A DNA stretch of 64,000 nucleotides from Apostichopus japonicus (Eukaryota > Echinodermata > Holothuroidea > Aspidochirotida > Stichopodidae), in assembly GCF_037975245.1 (NCBI RefSeq), contig NC_092577.1:18044398-18108397 (forward strand). The letters run 5' to 3'. The number at the start of each line of letters is the position of its first letter. Position 1 is the stretch's first letter. Below the pieces are notes generated by a model. That model was not told where the DNA came from. It ran no database searches and saw nothing but the letters and a program-made list of their open reading frames with translations. Position numbers and translations under genes: made by a program. Below, piece by piece: positions 11,060-22,553 of this stretch.

Positions 11060-11256
11060 GATAGCGAAGGTGGCTAGGCCACAGAGGAGTAACAAAACAA
11101 ACTAACGAGAGGTTGAATAAAATACAAATATACGATAACTACATACGATAACGATCTGGCGCACAGTATAAGTATAGTACAGTACAGTGAAAAAATAGCT
11201 GTTATCAGATGTACAGCGAGAGCGAAGAACACGTCTGCACTCCACGAAAGCCAACT

Positions 11257-11496
11257 ACCAACTCTGTGTTTCCCAACTCTGTGACACCCTTCTGCCGGGT
11301 CACTAAGGCTGAAGTACAGTCCTCCATTGGCGAGTCACAATATGGGCCACTTAATGTCTCTTGGGCCGGTTGACTCGGGGCCCGACTAGTATCACCGATA
11401 GCGGGCGTAGCTACCGGTGAACCAGTACAAGCGGCATCCTGCTCTGCATGCCACTTCTCTAATACCATCTCCGCCGTTTTGTCCTGCTCCGCCTCA
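11257..11496 (-). mobile_element. Chimeric LINE fragment (LINE-B ORF1 joined to LINE-A ORF1)
   Basis: On the minus strand, 11303-11496 is LINE-B ORF1 (DAACTGSPVATPAIGDTS and the DSPMEDCTSAL block). It is followed without a gap by about 25 bases of LINE-A ORF1 (VTRQKGVTE) at 11279-11302. The 5' end of LINE-A copy 1 comes immediately after. The LINE-B part is inverted relative to the LINE-B piece at 14827-15494 and the two overlap by about 35 bases, as expected for a twin-primed insertion. Confidence 0.6.
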
Positions 11497-11509
11497 ATGT
11501 CAATTGACA

Positions 11510-14500
11510 GTGGAAGGAGATAAGGTCAAGGAGATTCAGTTGGAGTATAAGAAGATAACATACATAAACAGTCAAAAATACATCAAAACATAAGATTTAT
11601 AATATATACATTTCTTAAGACAATAAAAATACATGTACTGGCATATATAAAAAAAACCTATTTCCTACAAAACTCGTTGGCAAGACTAAGAATGGCCCTT
11701 GGCAAGAACGAACGTCTGTATCTTTCTGTCCGGCATCTGATGACAATTGGCCTGCCAGTTCGACTGCTTTACTCAACCTGATTTCCTACAGGATGTTCCG
11801 ACGACGTAATTGACATAATATTTCTTTTAGTTTCCCTGACAAGCAGCTCATCTACCGATCTGAGATCATCAGACCGGCAAACTCGCCTCGCTTTTCTAAC
11901 AAGTGTATTCAACTTAGCCATGTCTCTAGCAGTCGTATTGCCAACCCATGCAGCCAAGCAGAATGTAAAAATGGTCTCGATGGCCGCATTGTAGAACAAA
12001 GAAATGAGAGAGGCGTCTAGTCTGAATAAATTGAGCTTCCGTAGAAAGAACATACGTTGATTAGTTTTGGCCAGAACAGTATTTACATGTTCACCCCACT
12101 CCAATTTATCAAACTCCCAGATACTTATAAGAATTGACTTGTTCTACTGGCTCGTTCCTAATTTCAATTCTCTCTAGTTGGTGCCCCCTACGCCGGAAAT
12201 CAACAACAAGCTCCTTAGTTTTAGACACATTCAGTTGTAATCTGTTTTCGTCACACCAATTCGTAAAGGTGGATATTTCATGCCTGTACCCGGTTTCGTC
12301 ACCAATTCTTCTCAATAAGACCTAAAATGCATGTGTCGTCAGCAAATTTAACAAAAGAACGGGAGATAAAACACAACCTTGTGGGGCACCAGTATTCATC
12401 ACAATATCGTTAGAAACTCTGCCATTCACAAATACTCTGTGTCCTATTTGTCAGGAAGTCCAACACCCACTTTGTCAGATTATAGTTAATTCCATAACCA
12501 CATATTTTGTCAACTAAGATGTGTAGAAGGATGGTGTTGAATGCAGATGAAAAATCTACAAATAGGACTGTAGCAAAATTACCAGGACTGTCCAAGTGCC
12601 TATACATGGAGTAAACAAAAACCAAGATTGCATCTTCCACAGAGCGCTTTTCCCTGTACGCAAACGCCAGGGGATCCCCATGATCACGAATTTGGGGGCG
12701 CAATCGTCAAAGTACGAGACGTTCCAAGATTTTCATGGGGATCGAGGTGAGTGCCACTGGTCTTAAGTCATTTAAAAACACTAAAGGCAGATTTTTTAGG
12801 GATTGGCACCAAGTGGGAAGTTTTCCAGGAGACTGGGACATGATGAGTGAGTAGAGACATGTTACATGACACATTTTGAGGACTTTACCATTAATACCAT
12901 CTGGTCCAGAGGCCTTGCCAGGTTTGACCCGCCTCAATTCCCGGAAGACTTCACCACGGGTGAACTCTATTCTTTCAGATTGACAAAAACCATCTAGTCT
13001 ATGAGGCACGCCGAATCTCTGCTGAAAATTCAGGATTATCAAACCTACCCATAAACTTGTTAAAAACATCAGGCATGTTGTCAGAGGTTACATTTTCTAC
13101 AGTGATATAATTGGTTTTATGGTTTCCCACCCAGTCACGCTTTTCATGCCTTTCCATACCATGCTAGTGTCATTTGATTTGAAATGACTTTCTATTTTGT
13201 CCTTGTATCTATCCTTGGCCTTCCGTATTTCACCATCTAATTTCCGGTTCACCGTTCTCAGTTTATTTCGATCACCTTCTCTGAAGCAAGTTTTCTTCTC
13301 GTTGATAACAGCTTTCAGTTCTGACGTTAACAAACCATGGGTAGAGTTTGGGTAGAGTGTCACCCATTTCTTTTCAACTACGATGCCTTTACAAAAGTTT
13401 TTATATTCACCAACAGTGTCTGTTAGTTCATCGATATCTTTACAGTTTTTCATAAACAAGTCCCAATCAGTCTCTTCGAAGCAGTCCTGCAGGCGTTCCT
13501 GGGCCGCCTGGTTCCAGACTTCAATTGTTTTCTTGATCGGCTTACTCTCTCGGAGCACTGGTCTGAATTGCCAAGGGGTGGATGGAAAGTCGGCTTGTAA
13601 GCGTCTTTTACCGAACAATAGAATAATTCCAGCGTATTATTCCCTCGCGTGGCTCTGTTTACATACTGCGTGTATCCATAGAAACCATCTTGACAGTTGT
13701 TGAAGTCACCAGTAATGAGGCTTACTGCGTCTGGGGATTTGGTTTGTTGTTCAGCAATTAACTCGATCAGTATTGCGTGAGCTGTTTCAACGTTGGCTGA
13801 TGGTGGAATATACACAACGTTTAAGGTGGATGGCTGGGAACTCTCGTGGGAGGTAGAATGGGCGGATTGTCAAAGGCAGTACCTCAATGTCTGGTGTGCA
13901 AAGTGTTTCTTTGATGTGTACGTTGTTGGGACTACACCACTTATTGTTAATGAAAGCACACACGCCTCCCCTCTCTCTTTCAGGGATTCTGGGGTACGAT
14001 CTGCCCGGTACAAATGAAATCCATCTACCCCCAAATTCGTCGTATCATGATGGAACCAAGTTTCTTAGAAACATAGGATGGAAGAGTTTCTATAGTTATG
14101 TAGATACCGTGTACTAGCTTGCAATTCGTCAAGTTTATTACAGAGGGAGCGGGTATTCGCCACAGTCACGATAGGTAGAAATGGTTTGTTCGAGCGCCTG
14201 TAAGCTCTCAATCTTACCCCAGAACGGTGTCCCCGCTGGCGTGGTCGCACTTCCTTTGGCAAATCGAATATCTTGTGCTGGTTCGATCTCCCGGGTCGTA
14301 GGGGTTTAAATTCGTAGGCTGAATACCGTAATATGTCCTGGTTCGTGTTCACAGCGCCAGTTTGGCGGAATGATGGCAATATAATGAGCATCCACATGAC
14401 AAAGAACAGCACTGTATCCACATTGGGTATAGGCTACCAGTTCCACGAAACGAGCTGAATCACCCGGCTAAGTCCATGAAGTTCCTCGTTTATTTCGAGT

Positions 14501-14640
14501 ACAATCAGTCACAGCTCAGTAATGACGGGTAGGGACTTCAGGAGCACTCACTATCAACTTTGTAGGAAATATTAACTGCCAGGAAGTGAATTTATACCGT
14601 AAATACAAAACGGATCACAGCGAGATGAAGAGCGGTCTGC
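11510..14640 (-). mobile_element. Rex1/CR1-type non-LTR retrotransposon, decayed
   Basis: A second, unrelated LINE on the minus strand. It has an endonuclease start with NTRSLCNKLDELQAS (near 14110) and a TGDFN endonuclease motif near 13710. The reverse transcriptase blocks follow: KASGPDGINGKVLK, LFVDFSSAFNTI, FADD (near 12340) and LNVSKTKELVVDFRRRGHQL. The C-terminal MFFLRKLNLFRLDASL block lies near 12040. These are hallmarks of the Rex1/CR1 group as I remember it. The outer limits are approximate, since I found no clear target-site duplication; the 3' end lies somewhere in 11510-11700. Confidence 0.8.
11769..14421 (-). pseudogene. Rex1/CR1-type LINE ORF2 (endonuclease-reverse transcriptase), broken
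   Basis: The protein is spread over at least six minus-strand frames (14065-14421, 13450-13815, 13097-13618, 12707-13069, 12410-12703, 11769-12315). The order is endonuclease, linker, reverse transcriptase fingers and palm, FADD catalytic pair, and the thumb/C-terminal segment. Frameshifts separate every block, so the copy is dead. Nothing suggests host use. Confidence 0.8.
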
Positions 14641-14826
14641 TGTCGAACAGCGACCATATCATCCTGTTACTACAGATGTATAGTTGAAAGTCCAAATAAG
14701 AAACTGATGACTAGAGGTTATTTGTTTTACAAAAGTAGCCCCTGTTATTTGGTCATCTGTATAATCAGATTAAACATTCGTTTTTCACAAACTATTACTG
14801 TTCCATTGGACACGGTTTGCCATAAC
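14641..14826. other. No recognisable feature
   Basis: AT-rich spacer between the 5' side of the Rex1/CR1-type LINE and the LINE-B tail. It may include the LINE's 5' untranslated region or old flanking DNA; no motif decides between them. Confidence 0.35.
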
Positions 14827-15494
14827 ATGACTCGCCAATGGAGGACTGCACTACAGCCTTAGTAGTTGCGGCTAAAGAGTCCTCCGATTGGTTTGATGAG
14901 ACGAAACAGGCCACTGATCTCAATTAACTCGAGCGGCCCTTCCCCCCTGCCCGCAGTCGCTTCCGCTATACCGGACACGATGGTCGCTAGTGGACCTCCT
15001 GTTCCTGACAGGGAGGTCCACTCGATCAAAGTTGATGAGGAGCTAAAAACTCTGCTAGCTCGTATGAAAAGGGGCAACACTGCCAGGGGCCTGAAAAGAC
15101 CCGTACTGGGAAAACTTCGCAGGTAATGCGCAAGCCTGTCGTCTATCGGGACGGCGTATCCCGGATGAATATTGGAGTGAGTTAGTTGTTAGGTGTGGGG
15201 GGGGGGGGGGTTGTGAGGTTGTTACATAATATGGGTTGGGGGGTTCTGTTTGTGGTTTGGAGTTTACTTTTTGGGGCTGGGTTGTAGAGCTTTGTTGTTT
15301 TGGTTCTGTTGGCCTTTTGGTCCGTGTCCTTTTCACGTTACGTTGAACGCTGCAATGTATACGTTTGTGGGCTGGTGGGAGGTTTCTGTTTGTGGGTTTT
15401 CGGTTGGGTTTTGGTGGTTGTTTAACAGACTGGGATTGTTTTTGGTTTTGTTGACCTTTGCTCCGTGTCCGTTTTCTTTGCACGTAAAAAGCAC
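14827..15494 (+). mobile_element. LINE-B copy 2, 3' part
   Basis: Closely matches 9945-10579: the same ORF1 C-terminal coding piece (IPDTMVASGPPVPDREVHSI and KRPVLGKLRR, stop at about 15126), the same direct passage into a G/T-rich 3' region with a G run near 15200, and the same terminal CACGTAAAAAGCAC at 15481-15494. It lacks ORF2 exactly as LINE-B copy 1 does. Its 5' part seems to be the inverted piece at 11303-11496. Confidence 0.75.
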
Positions 15495-16299
15495 GGTATG
15501 AGTTAAAATGATATACATGAATCTTGGTTCACAGAGTCTTCATTTAACGCTTGAATTTGAGGTCACCAATTCAAAACAAATCACAGAATATTGTTGAACA
15601 TTGGAGTGATTGTGAATACGAACTTGCTGGTCCACAGCTACCGAGATATTTACAATTGTTTTACAGAAAGTGAAAACTTCAAAGCTAATTGTAGGCTGTT
15701 TTTCTTACAAAACTTTCAATTTGCTGTAAACCTTCAACTGATCCATAACTGATTTTAACTTGAATAGTAGGGTGGTGTTTAGTTCAAATTTCTATTAAAT
15801 ATGGTGATTGGTGAGGATGTCAATTTTCTTGTAAGGAAGGACTCTAATGGTGATGTGTGATGATGAAATTATCTATGCCAATTGAACTTACTCTTCGTTA
15901 TCTATGCCAATGATGGTGCAGGTTGCTTCGGCTGAAACCTGTTTTCCTGTTATCTGTGAAGAAATTGGAAAGTAGTTGACATGAGCACTTTTGTTCATGG
16001 TTTACTGGTTTGGAATGTTGAAAGGCACAATTGAAATTGATTGTGAAATTTATAGGGTCATTTGACTTGGTTCACAATGCAGTGTTCAGGGTTGTGTACA
16101 ATCGAGAGAGCCGAATATTAGTACTTACCTATGACTAGATGTGATATGTCCCAATCTGCGTGGTTTAAAGAAACAACCAGAATGAAAACATTTCATGGTT
16201 CCTTGCTGCTGTTCATTAGTTCCATTCATAGGGAAATTTCTAACAAAGCCCTAATACAACAACAGTAATTTATGCTCACAAACTTTTGTTGCCAAAGTA
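15495..16299. other. Unannotated spacer
   Basis: AT-rich DNA with no open frame or motif I recognise. A GGTTCCTTGC word near 16197 resembles words in the hairpin at 18699-18724, which hints that the element containing the AGGTCA array begins near here. Confidence 0.35.
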
Positions 16300-18500
16300 A
16301 TGCTAAGCCCTGATATCAATTGCAACACACATCAGTGTGTGAAGACTATCTACCATTATCATCATACCAAGTTTGACGAAATTCCGACTAGTAATAGTAG
16401 CCAAGTAATTGCAATTTGGAGTATTTCACGTTTGACCCCATGACCTCATTAATATTCATGATATGAGCACCAAAATCAACAGGGTTAATCTACTTACTAT
16501 GTGCCACCCACTCACCAAGTATGGTAATGATTGGTCATTCCCTTGTTGAGTTATTTTGCATACAAACTTTTCATAACGAAATAATGCTAGGCCTCCCCCC
16601 CTTACAAACATGCATGATATCAATTGCAACACACATCAGTGTGTGGAGACTATCTACCAATATCATCATACCAAGTTTGACAAAATTCCAATAAATAGTA
16701 CCCAAGTTATTGCAACTTGGGAGTTTTTCACGTTTCACCCGTGACCTCATTAATATTTTTTAACTTTGACCTCGTATAACTTCGCACACGAAGGTCACAC
16801 GGGGGTCAACCTATTGACATTTATGATGAGAAGGTACCTTTGACATCTGAAAATAGCATCGAAACTGTAAAAATCCCCAAAACACGAAAAGGTCACCAGA
16901 GGTCAAATTGAGGTCAAGGGTCACCTACATGCGGGTCGACAACTGGATTACATTGAAGCAACTCCCAACCTTAACGGACAGTTCGTTCTCAAGTTATCAC
17001 AAAAATACTAGTTTTTTAATCATTAATTGACCTTTGGTGACCTCGGATCACATGACCATTAAGTTTGAAAATATTCCCCTATACCATATGCAACTTGTCC
17101 CAAAATATCAACCGTGTCACACCTTGGAACTGAGAGTTATTGCATTAATGGTCTGAAAATTAACTTTGACCTCGTATAACTCCGCACACGGGGGGTCAAC
17201 CCATTGACATTTATGATCAGAAGGTACACCTTTGACATCTGAAAATAGCATCGAAACTGTAAAAATCCCCAAAACATGAAAAGGTCACCAGAGGTCAAAT
17301 TGAGGTCAAGGGTCACCCAGATGCGGGTCGACAATTGGATTAAATTGAAGCAACTCCCAACCCTAACGGACAATTCGTTCTCAAGTTATCGCAAAAATAC
17401 TAGTTTTTATCATTAATTGACCTTTGGTGACTTCGGATCACATGACCGTTAAGTTTGAAAATATTCCCCTATACCATTTGCAACTTGTCCCAAAATATCA
17501 ACCGTGTCACACCTTGGAACTGGGAATTATTGCACTAAATGTCTGAAAATTTACTTTGACCTCATATAACTTCACACACAAAGGTCACCTGGGGTAAACC
17601 TATTGACATTTTTGATTGGTGAGACGTGAATATAGCATCAAAACTGTAAAAATTCAAACATTTTTTTCTTTGCCCATTTTCTCACCCAAAATACTAGTTT
17701 TTTAACATTAATTGACCTTTCATGACCTCGGATCACATGACCGTTAAGTTTGAAAATATTCCTCTATACCATTTGCAACTTGTCCCAAAATATCAACTTT
17801 GTTACACCTTTGCACTGGGAGTTATTGCATTAAATGTCTGAAAATTAACTTTGACCTTGTATAACTTTACACACAAAGGTCACCCGGGTGTCAACCCATT
17901 GACATTTTTGATCGGAAGGTACCTTTGATATCCAAATCTAGCATCAAAACCAAACATTTTCTTTTTGGCCCGTTTTCTCCCAAACTAAGCACATTTTTTC
18001 TAATGTGACCTTTGACCTTGGTTTCAAATGTAGTTTGATCTGCTGATTCCAAAAATCAACACGACAAGTCTGTACAGCCATCCTAACTCCGACCGAAAAC
18101 TTTTACCCCATATAAGTTCGCACACAAAGGTCACACGGGGGTCAACCTATCAATATTTATGATCGGAAGGTACCTTTGACATCTGAAAATAGCATCGAAA
18201 CTGTAAAAATCCCCAAAACATGAAAAGGTCACCAGAGGTCAAATTGAGGTCAAGGGTCACCCAGATGTGGGTCGACAATTGGATTACACTGAAGCAACTC
18301 CCAACCCTAACGGACAATTCGTTCTCAAGTTATCGCAAAAATACTAGTTTTTTAACATTAATTGACCTTTGGTGACCTCAGATCACATGACCGTTTCAAA
18401 ATGTTCCCCTAACCAGTTCACAACTTGTCCCAAAATATCAACCTTGTCGCACATTGGCACTGGGAGTTATTGCAGTTTTAGTATTTTGGGTTTTTGGACC
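16300..18500. repeat. Tandem array of a ~250-400-bp unit rich in AGGTCA half-sites
   Basis: A unit beginning AACTTTGACCTCGTATAACT starts at about 16762 and recurs at 17162 (offset 400), 17552 (390), 17847 (295) and 18098 (251), the later ones shortened by internal deletions. Each full unit contains AGGTCACC, GAGGTCAAATTGAGGTCAAG, TTGACCTTTGGTGACCTCGG and CAACTTGTCCCAAAATATCA. Before it, 16310-16440 and 16616-16750 share a TCAGTGTGTG...CTATCTACC segment. AGGTCA is the nuclear-receptor half-site, so the array offers many potential sites. No protein is encoded. Confidence 0.85.
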
Positions 18501-18636
18501 ATAACTGACCTTTGGTGACCTTTGTGGGCACCAAAAACAATAGGGTTCATCTACTCACTATGGACCATTCACCCACCAAGTTTGATCATGATCAGTCAAT
18601 CCCTTGTTGAGTTATCGTGCATACAAGCTAAAGCGT

Positions 18637-18681
18637 CACACACACACACACACCCATACACACACACACACACACACACAC
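18637..18681. repeat. (CA)n microsatellite
   Basis: About 45 bases of CA dinucleotides interrupted once by CCATA. It lies directly downstream of the AGGTCA array. Confidence 0.95.
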
Positions 18682-18698
18682 GCCAACCTGAATACATA

Positions 18699-18724
18699 GG
18701 TTCCTTTGCTTTTAGCAAGGAACC
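18699..18724. repeat. Short perfect-arm hairpin
   Basis: GGTTCCTT and AAGGAACC are inverted around a short spacer, just after the (CA)n run. A hairpin next to a microsatellite also occurs near 41970 and 54965, suggesting a structural end of a repeat family. Confidence 0.5.
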
Positions 18725-18988
18725 AAAAACGTGGCAATGTGCCAAATTAATAGGCCAAAATTGCATCATAGCAGCTTAGAAAAATCAGTGAAAGGCACTA
18801 TGGTTCCTTGTACTTGAGATGCAAAATGATGCAATCATTTCCAAGTATGTTTATACAGTGGCATATATCTAAAATAGTTGGCATCTGGGACGAAAACTTC
18901 CTTTGTCATTTTTGCAAGGAATGCCATCCTGGTTTTCCTCCTGTTTCAGAAATTGTTGTCTATTTTTACCCGATACTCATAGCTAGTA

Positions 18989-19086
18989 CAGTAACTACTG
19001 TTCATGTTCCACCACCGTGCATCAGTAACTACTGTGCTGTGTTCGTAACACGGTAACATGTGTTACAGGTGGCACAGTAACTACTG
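18989..19086. repeat. Three copies of CAGTAACTACTG
   Basis: The imperfect palindrome CAGTAACTACTG occurs at 18989-19000, 19023-19034 and 19075-19086. Its role is unknown; it lies just upstream of a CpG-richer stretch. Confidence 0.6.
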
Positions 19087-19094
19087 CAAAGCTG

Positions 19095-19260
19095 TTACAC
19101 GTTGAACTTACGAGCCCGAAAGCTTAAAATGCGCGGCGGCTGGGTAACGAAGACTACTCCCTAGCCGTTCGGACTACGGAGTGCATTGTCGGCGCTGCCA
19201 CAACACGTAGCGGACACACTGCGGCAGCGGTTATTTTAAACTGCATACGAGATTCAGAAG
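19095..19260 (+). promoter_or_regulatory. CpG-richer stretch, possible promoter or first non-coding exon of the KDZ gene
   Basis: This is one of the few host segments with several CpGs (GCGCGGCGGC, GCCGTTCGGACTACGG, GTAGCGGACAC). It ends with TTCAGAAG|GTATCT, a plausible splice donor at 19260. The first coding exon of the KDZ gene is preceded by an acceptor at about 22025 (TTTCACAG|AGTATCATG), so an upstream non-coding exon is expected. The link between the two is inference only. Confidence 0.3.
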
Positions 19261-19584
19261 GTATCTTAACTTTTGTCGTTTTGGTAAATCCATTTAATTG
19301 AAACCTTCTTCACGGACTGGTGAGTGTGTGCAAGTCTCAAATAGATAGCCTAGTAACAGTAATACAATAGTTTTCCAGCATAATGACTCGGCAGGTACTA
19401 CTACTACTACTAGGCTAGTACAGTATACCCGTTTGTTTTTGCAAATGCTGGAGTGTTTGATGGCCAGAATTTAACACAAGTCCCACTAGGTTATTAAAGT
19501 CGTACAGCCTCTATGCCAGGTACCTTTACCGTAACAAAAGTAAACTTTAGAAGTATTTAACCCGAATCTTGATCTAGTGCTATT

Positions 19585-20104
19585 CCGCCATAGCCTAGGT
19601 ACATGCCGCCATACATTTCCGCCATAGGATTCGAGCATTTCCACCATGGCACTGCCTAGGGCGGAAACGTACATTTTAGGAAGTACTTTACCCTGGTGTA
19701 CAGGAATGTACCTTGGTCTTGGTGTGGTACTGCAGTCCTTCGACTTTTGCTAATGGTGCTAGCTGCTGACTTTCCAGCATGATCGAACTTGAAGGAGGCG
19801 GTGTTTCCGGTGAAACCTACTTTAAATCGCATGGAAGGAGAGGTACACCGTCTTCAAATGTTCAATGGTTGGTTGAAGTAATTGAATTAAAATAAAAATT
19901 GACAGATTCTAGAAGACCTATTTGGGGACATAATTCTGGGAATTTCTTGTTCCCTAGCCCATCTTTACCCCATCCTAACAATCCATTCCTTGTTATTCCT
20001 AGCCTACATACTAACGTTACCCATAACCACAGTTATGTAGGCCTACTCTTAGTCTTACCGCCATCATAGCAAAGTGCTTTACCGCCATGGTGCTAAAATG
20101 GCGG
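19585..20104. promoter_or_regulatory. Cluster of CCGCCAT motifs (YY1-like)
   Basis: CCGCCAT occurs at 19585-19591, 19606-19612, 19619-19625, 20058-20064 and 20082-20088, and as ATGGCGG at 20098-20104. A near match, CCACCAT, lies near 19640. The core matches the YY1-type motif known from animals. The cluster lies about 2 kb upstream of the KDZ start codon. Whether it is regulatory or part of an old repeat is unknown. Confidence 0.35.
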
Positions 20105-21107
20105 AAAGGTATGCACTTTTCTAAGTGGTAAGTACCCCTTTTGACCCTAATTCCTAAAGGCGTGTGTAGTTGAAGAAACCATAGGTATTTTTGTGACATT
20201 TATGTTAGGCCTAAACGGTCACTAAACTGACAGACAGGCCTACAGTATGTACGAGAAGGTGAATCACTTTTAAGCAATGTAGCACCAAATTGTCGGTCCT
20301 TGCCCTTAAGTCTCGGAAAAAACAGGTACTTGATGCAATCGTTAATACCTTATCACTGCAAAGTATAACCTTTTGGTTTGAGCTGAGCTGTAAACTATAT
20401 ATACTAAATGCATGAGAAACAACTATGGAACACTCGTATGTAATTTGCAGGGGTAAAATTGAATGCAATTACGGCAGAGGAAATAGGATTTTTGTCTTTT
20501 GAGTTTGGTGCTAGATTGACGAGGAGCTTTTCTCCTTCTCGCATAGGCATAAATATATTAACAGCTACCCTGGAAATTGGAAATTGTATAATGCTAGGAA
20601 ACAAATGGCCACTATTTGTGATAAACCTAACTGAAAGCCTGTCAAAGACATTAAAGGTGTGTCCTACATAGCGCTGTTTTCTTTTTTTGCAAATGCCAAT
20701 AATTCAGTCAAAGTGGTGCAGTTTTCAACACAAGTATTGCTGTGTACGGTGTTTAATTCTTTGTACATTATCTACTCTAATATTATTTAGTCTAACTTGC
20801 TAAGTCTAAGATAGGTCTTCTGTGCATTGGAAGATGAAATTTGCCCCTTAAGAAATGTCTGCTCTAGCTAGTTTTCAAAGGGGTGATAATTCTTCAGCTT
20901 CTCAATCTGTATGCAACTAAATGAATGTCACTGCTAATTTGTTTACAGTATGTGTGATTATCACATTTGGTGATTACATGTAGTTGCTGGTAACCAGACA
21001 GTTGAAAAACCAAATCTGTTAGCCAGTGGGTGTGCACATACCCTGCATGGAGAGTCATGTGACATATCCCGTGGCGGCACAGTTGTTATTTCCCAATATC
21101 CGACGGT
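20105..21107. other. No recognisable feature
   Basis: AT-rich DNA with short frames only; no motif or repeat that I recognise. Confidence 0.35.
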
Positions 21108-21121
21108 GCAGTAATTGTAAT

Positions 21122-21554
21122 GTGCTTTTTACGTGACCCGTCATACGGGATACAAAACGTCACGGCCAAACGGCACTACCAAACCATCCCATTCTTACAA
21201 ACGAACCTCAGGTCAAGCGAGCCAAAAAAAAAAAAAAAGTACATACGCTCACCGACCTGCAGAGACAAAACGCCCAACCCCCCACTGAAATATTACAAAA
21301 CTACAAAAGGAGGACCAGCACGCAGCGAAACAAAACACCCTTCCCCAGCACACCACCGTCCAAAAAAGGCAGCCCTAGATAGACGGCGAAAATCGCCTTC
21401 AACCTGAAGGCGAATGTCAGACTTCACCGCCTCCAGGACTGCCTGCCAACTGGCAAATTTCCCCCTAAAAACAACATCACATCTATTCCTCCAAATAAGT
21501 TTTTAGAACAGAACAAACATAAATAATACGCTGCAAATAATACGCAAATAATAC
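21122..21554 (-). mobile_element. LINE-A 3' tail, 5'-truncated, with 14-bp target-site duplication
   Basis: It has the LINE-A 3' end (GTGCTTTTTACGTGACCC with stem CCCGT/ACGGG) and the ORF2 C-terminal codons to about 21520. GCAGTAATTGTAAT flanks it at 21108-21121 and 21555-21568. The truncated 5' edge carries three near-copies of AATAATACGC, a small duplication likely made during integration. It lies upstream of the KDZ coding region. Confidence 0.9.
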
Positions 21555-22031
21555 GCAGTAATTGTAATCTACTTCAGTACAGTATAGGCCCACAAGAAGG
21601 GTAGTGTAGAAATGACATTTCAGTGTGACATTGGTCCACGTACAACCACCATTGCATCATGCATAGAAATTATATCTTTTATATCTTGAAACTTTACCTA
21701 GGAAACATTGTAGTTAAATGACTCACATATTTTCACAGCTGTTATATTGTGCAACAGAGGAGAAGCTTTCTCACATAAAATTTGTATAGAAAGTCGTGCT
21801 TACTCACCACTTCGATAAAATGTTACGTTGGTTACTCAGCATCCCTCTGAACCTAGAAGTGACTCTCTAAAGCTCTAAAATAATGCCTGTGTTTTTTGCC
21901 AAATTACAATAAGTCATTCAAGCTTGCATGTGGCAATATAACCAAAGAAAAGTAAAACCAACTGCCAGACATGTACAGGATTGTAAAAAAAAGATGTAAA
22001 AATACTTGTCATCATCTTTTCACAGAGTATC

Positions 22032-22553
22032 ATGCCTCCGAAGCCACCAATGAAAAAACAAAAATTAAAGTTTTTCCATACAAAGGTAAACGACGACCTG
22101 ACCCAGACGAGGTCCCCATTTGAGTACACAAGATGTAGTCAACAGATGGAGAGGAGTGGCCCTTTGACTAGGACATACCCTGAGAGCAGTTTATTTGCTG
22201 GGGAGACATACCCATATCCACCTGCTACCGAGGAGCTCCATCAAGGTGATCCAAGCCCTCTCACAGGAGAACTCAGTATTCGTACTCTGTCAGCATCATC
22301 ATCACAATCATCTGATGGCTGGAGAAACAGGAAGAGAGAAGCTGCAAATGCTTGGCAGGCACTTCGTTCCAAGCTTACCAAGGCTTTCATTGAGTCAGTT
22401 GCCCCAAGCTCCAACATGTGTGATTCCTGCAACACTGTAATTTCAGAACCAGTAATGTGTGAAGACTGCACCTCAAGACCTATCTTCTGCGGGGAGTGTG
22501 CGGTAGAAAGTCACAGAGAGAATGTACAGTTCCACCATTTAGTACAGTTTAAG
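22032..22553 (+). CDS. KDZ gene exon 1
   Basis: 174 codons from ATG (MPPKPPMKKQKLKFFHTKVN) to a GTAAAA donor after phase 0. A low-complexity Ser-rich region precedes W-QALRSKLTKAF. A Cys/His cluster follows: Cys at about 130, 133, 143, 146, 153 and 156, and His at about 161, 168 and 169, as in KDZ-associated CxC2 domains. An acceptor (TTTCACAG) lies seven bases before the ATG, so a 5' non-coding exon probably exists. Another ATG at codon 7 is less likely to be the start. Confidence 0.8.

Larger units (their letters stand above)
4467..11256 (-). mobile_element. LINE-A copy 1: Tx1-like non-LTR retrotransposon, full length but interrupted
   Basis: The element reads right to left. Its 5' end is near 11256 (AGTTGGCTTTCGTGGAGTGC on the minus strand, shared with the 5' end of the copy at 29209-34097). 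ORF1 with CCHC knuckles follows, then ORF2 with endonuclease and reverse transcriptase, then a 3' end with a hairpin and the terminal AAAAAGCAC at 4467. A plus-strand LINE-B is nested in ORF1 (8848-10581). ORF2 has also lost about 150 bases near 6616, gained a tandem duplication at about 7010-7750, and picked up frameshifts. The reverse transcriptase spacing and the three-knuckle ORF1 fit the Tx1 group of the L1 superfamily; that assignment is from memory of the families. Confidence 0.9.

Noticed and set aside
16762-18500. Regularly spaced repeats considered as a CRISPR-like array
   Set aside because: Units are 250-400 bases, directly tandem and degenerate in an animal genome; there are no short repeats with unique spacers.
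22104-22120. Possible splice donor inside KDZ exon 1 (ACAAAG|GTAAAC near 22085)
   Set aside because: The frame stays open and sensible through it to the stronger fit at 22553; using it would remove the Cys/His cluster.
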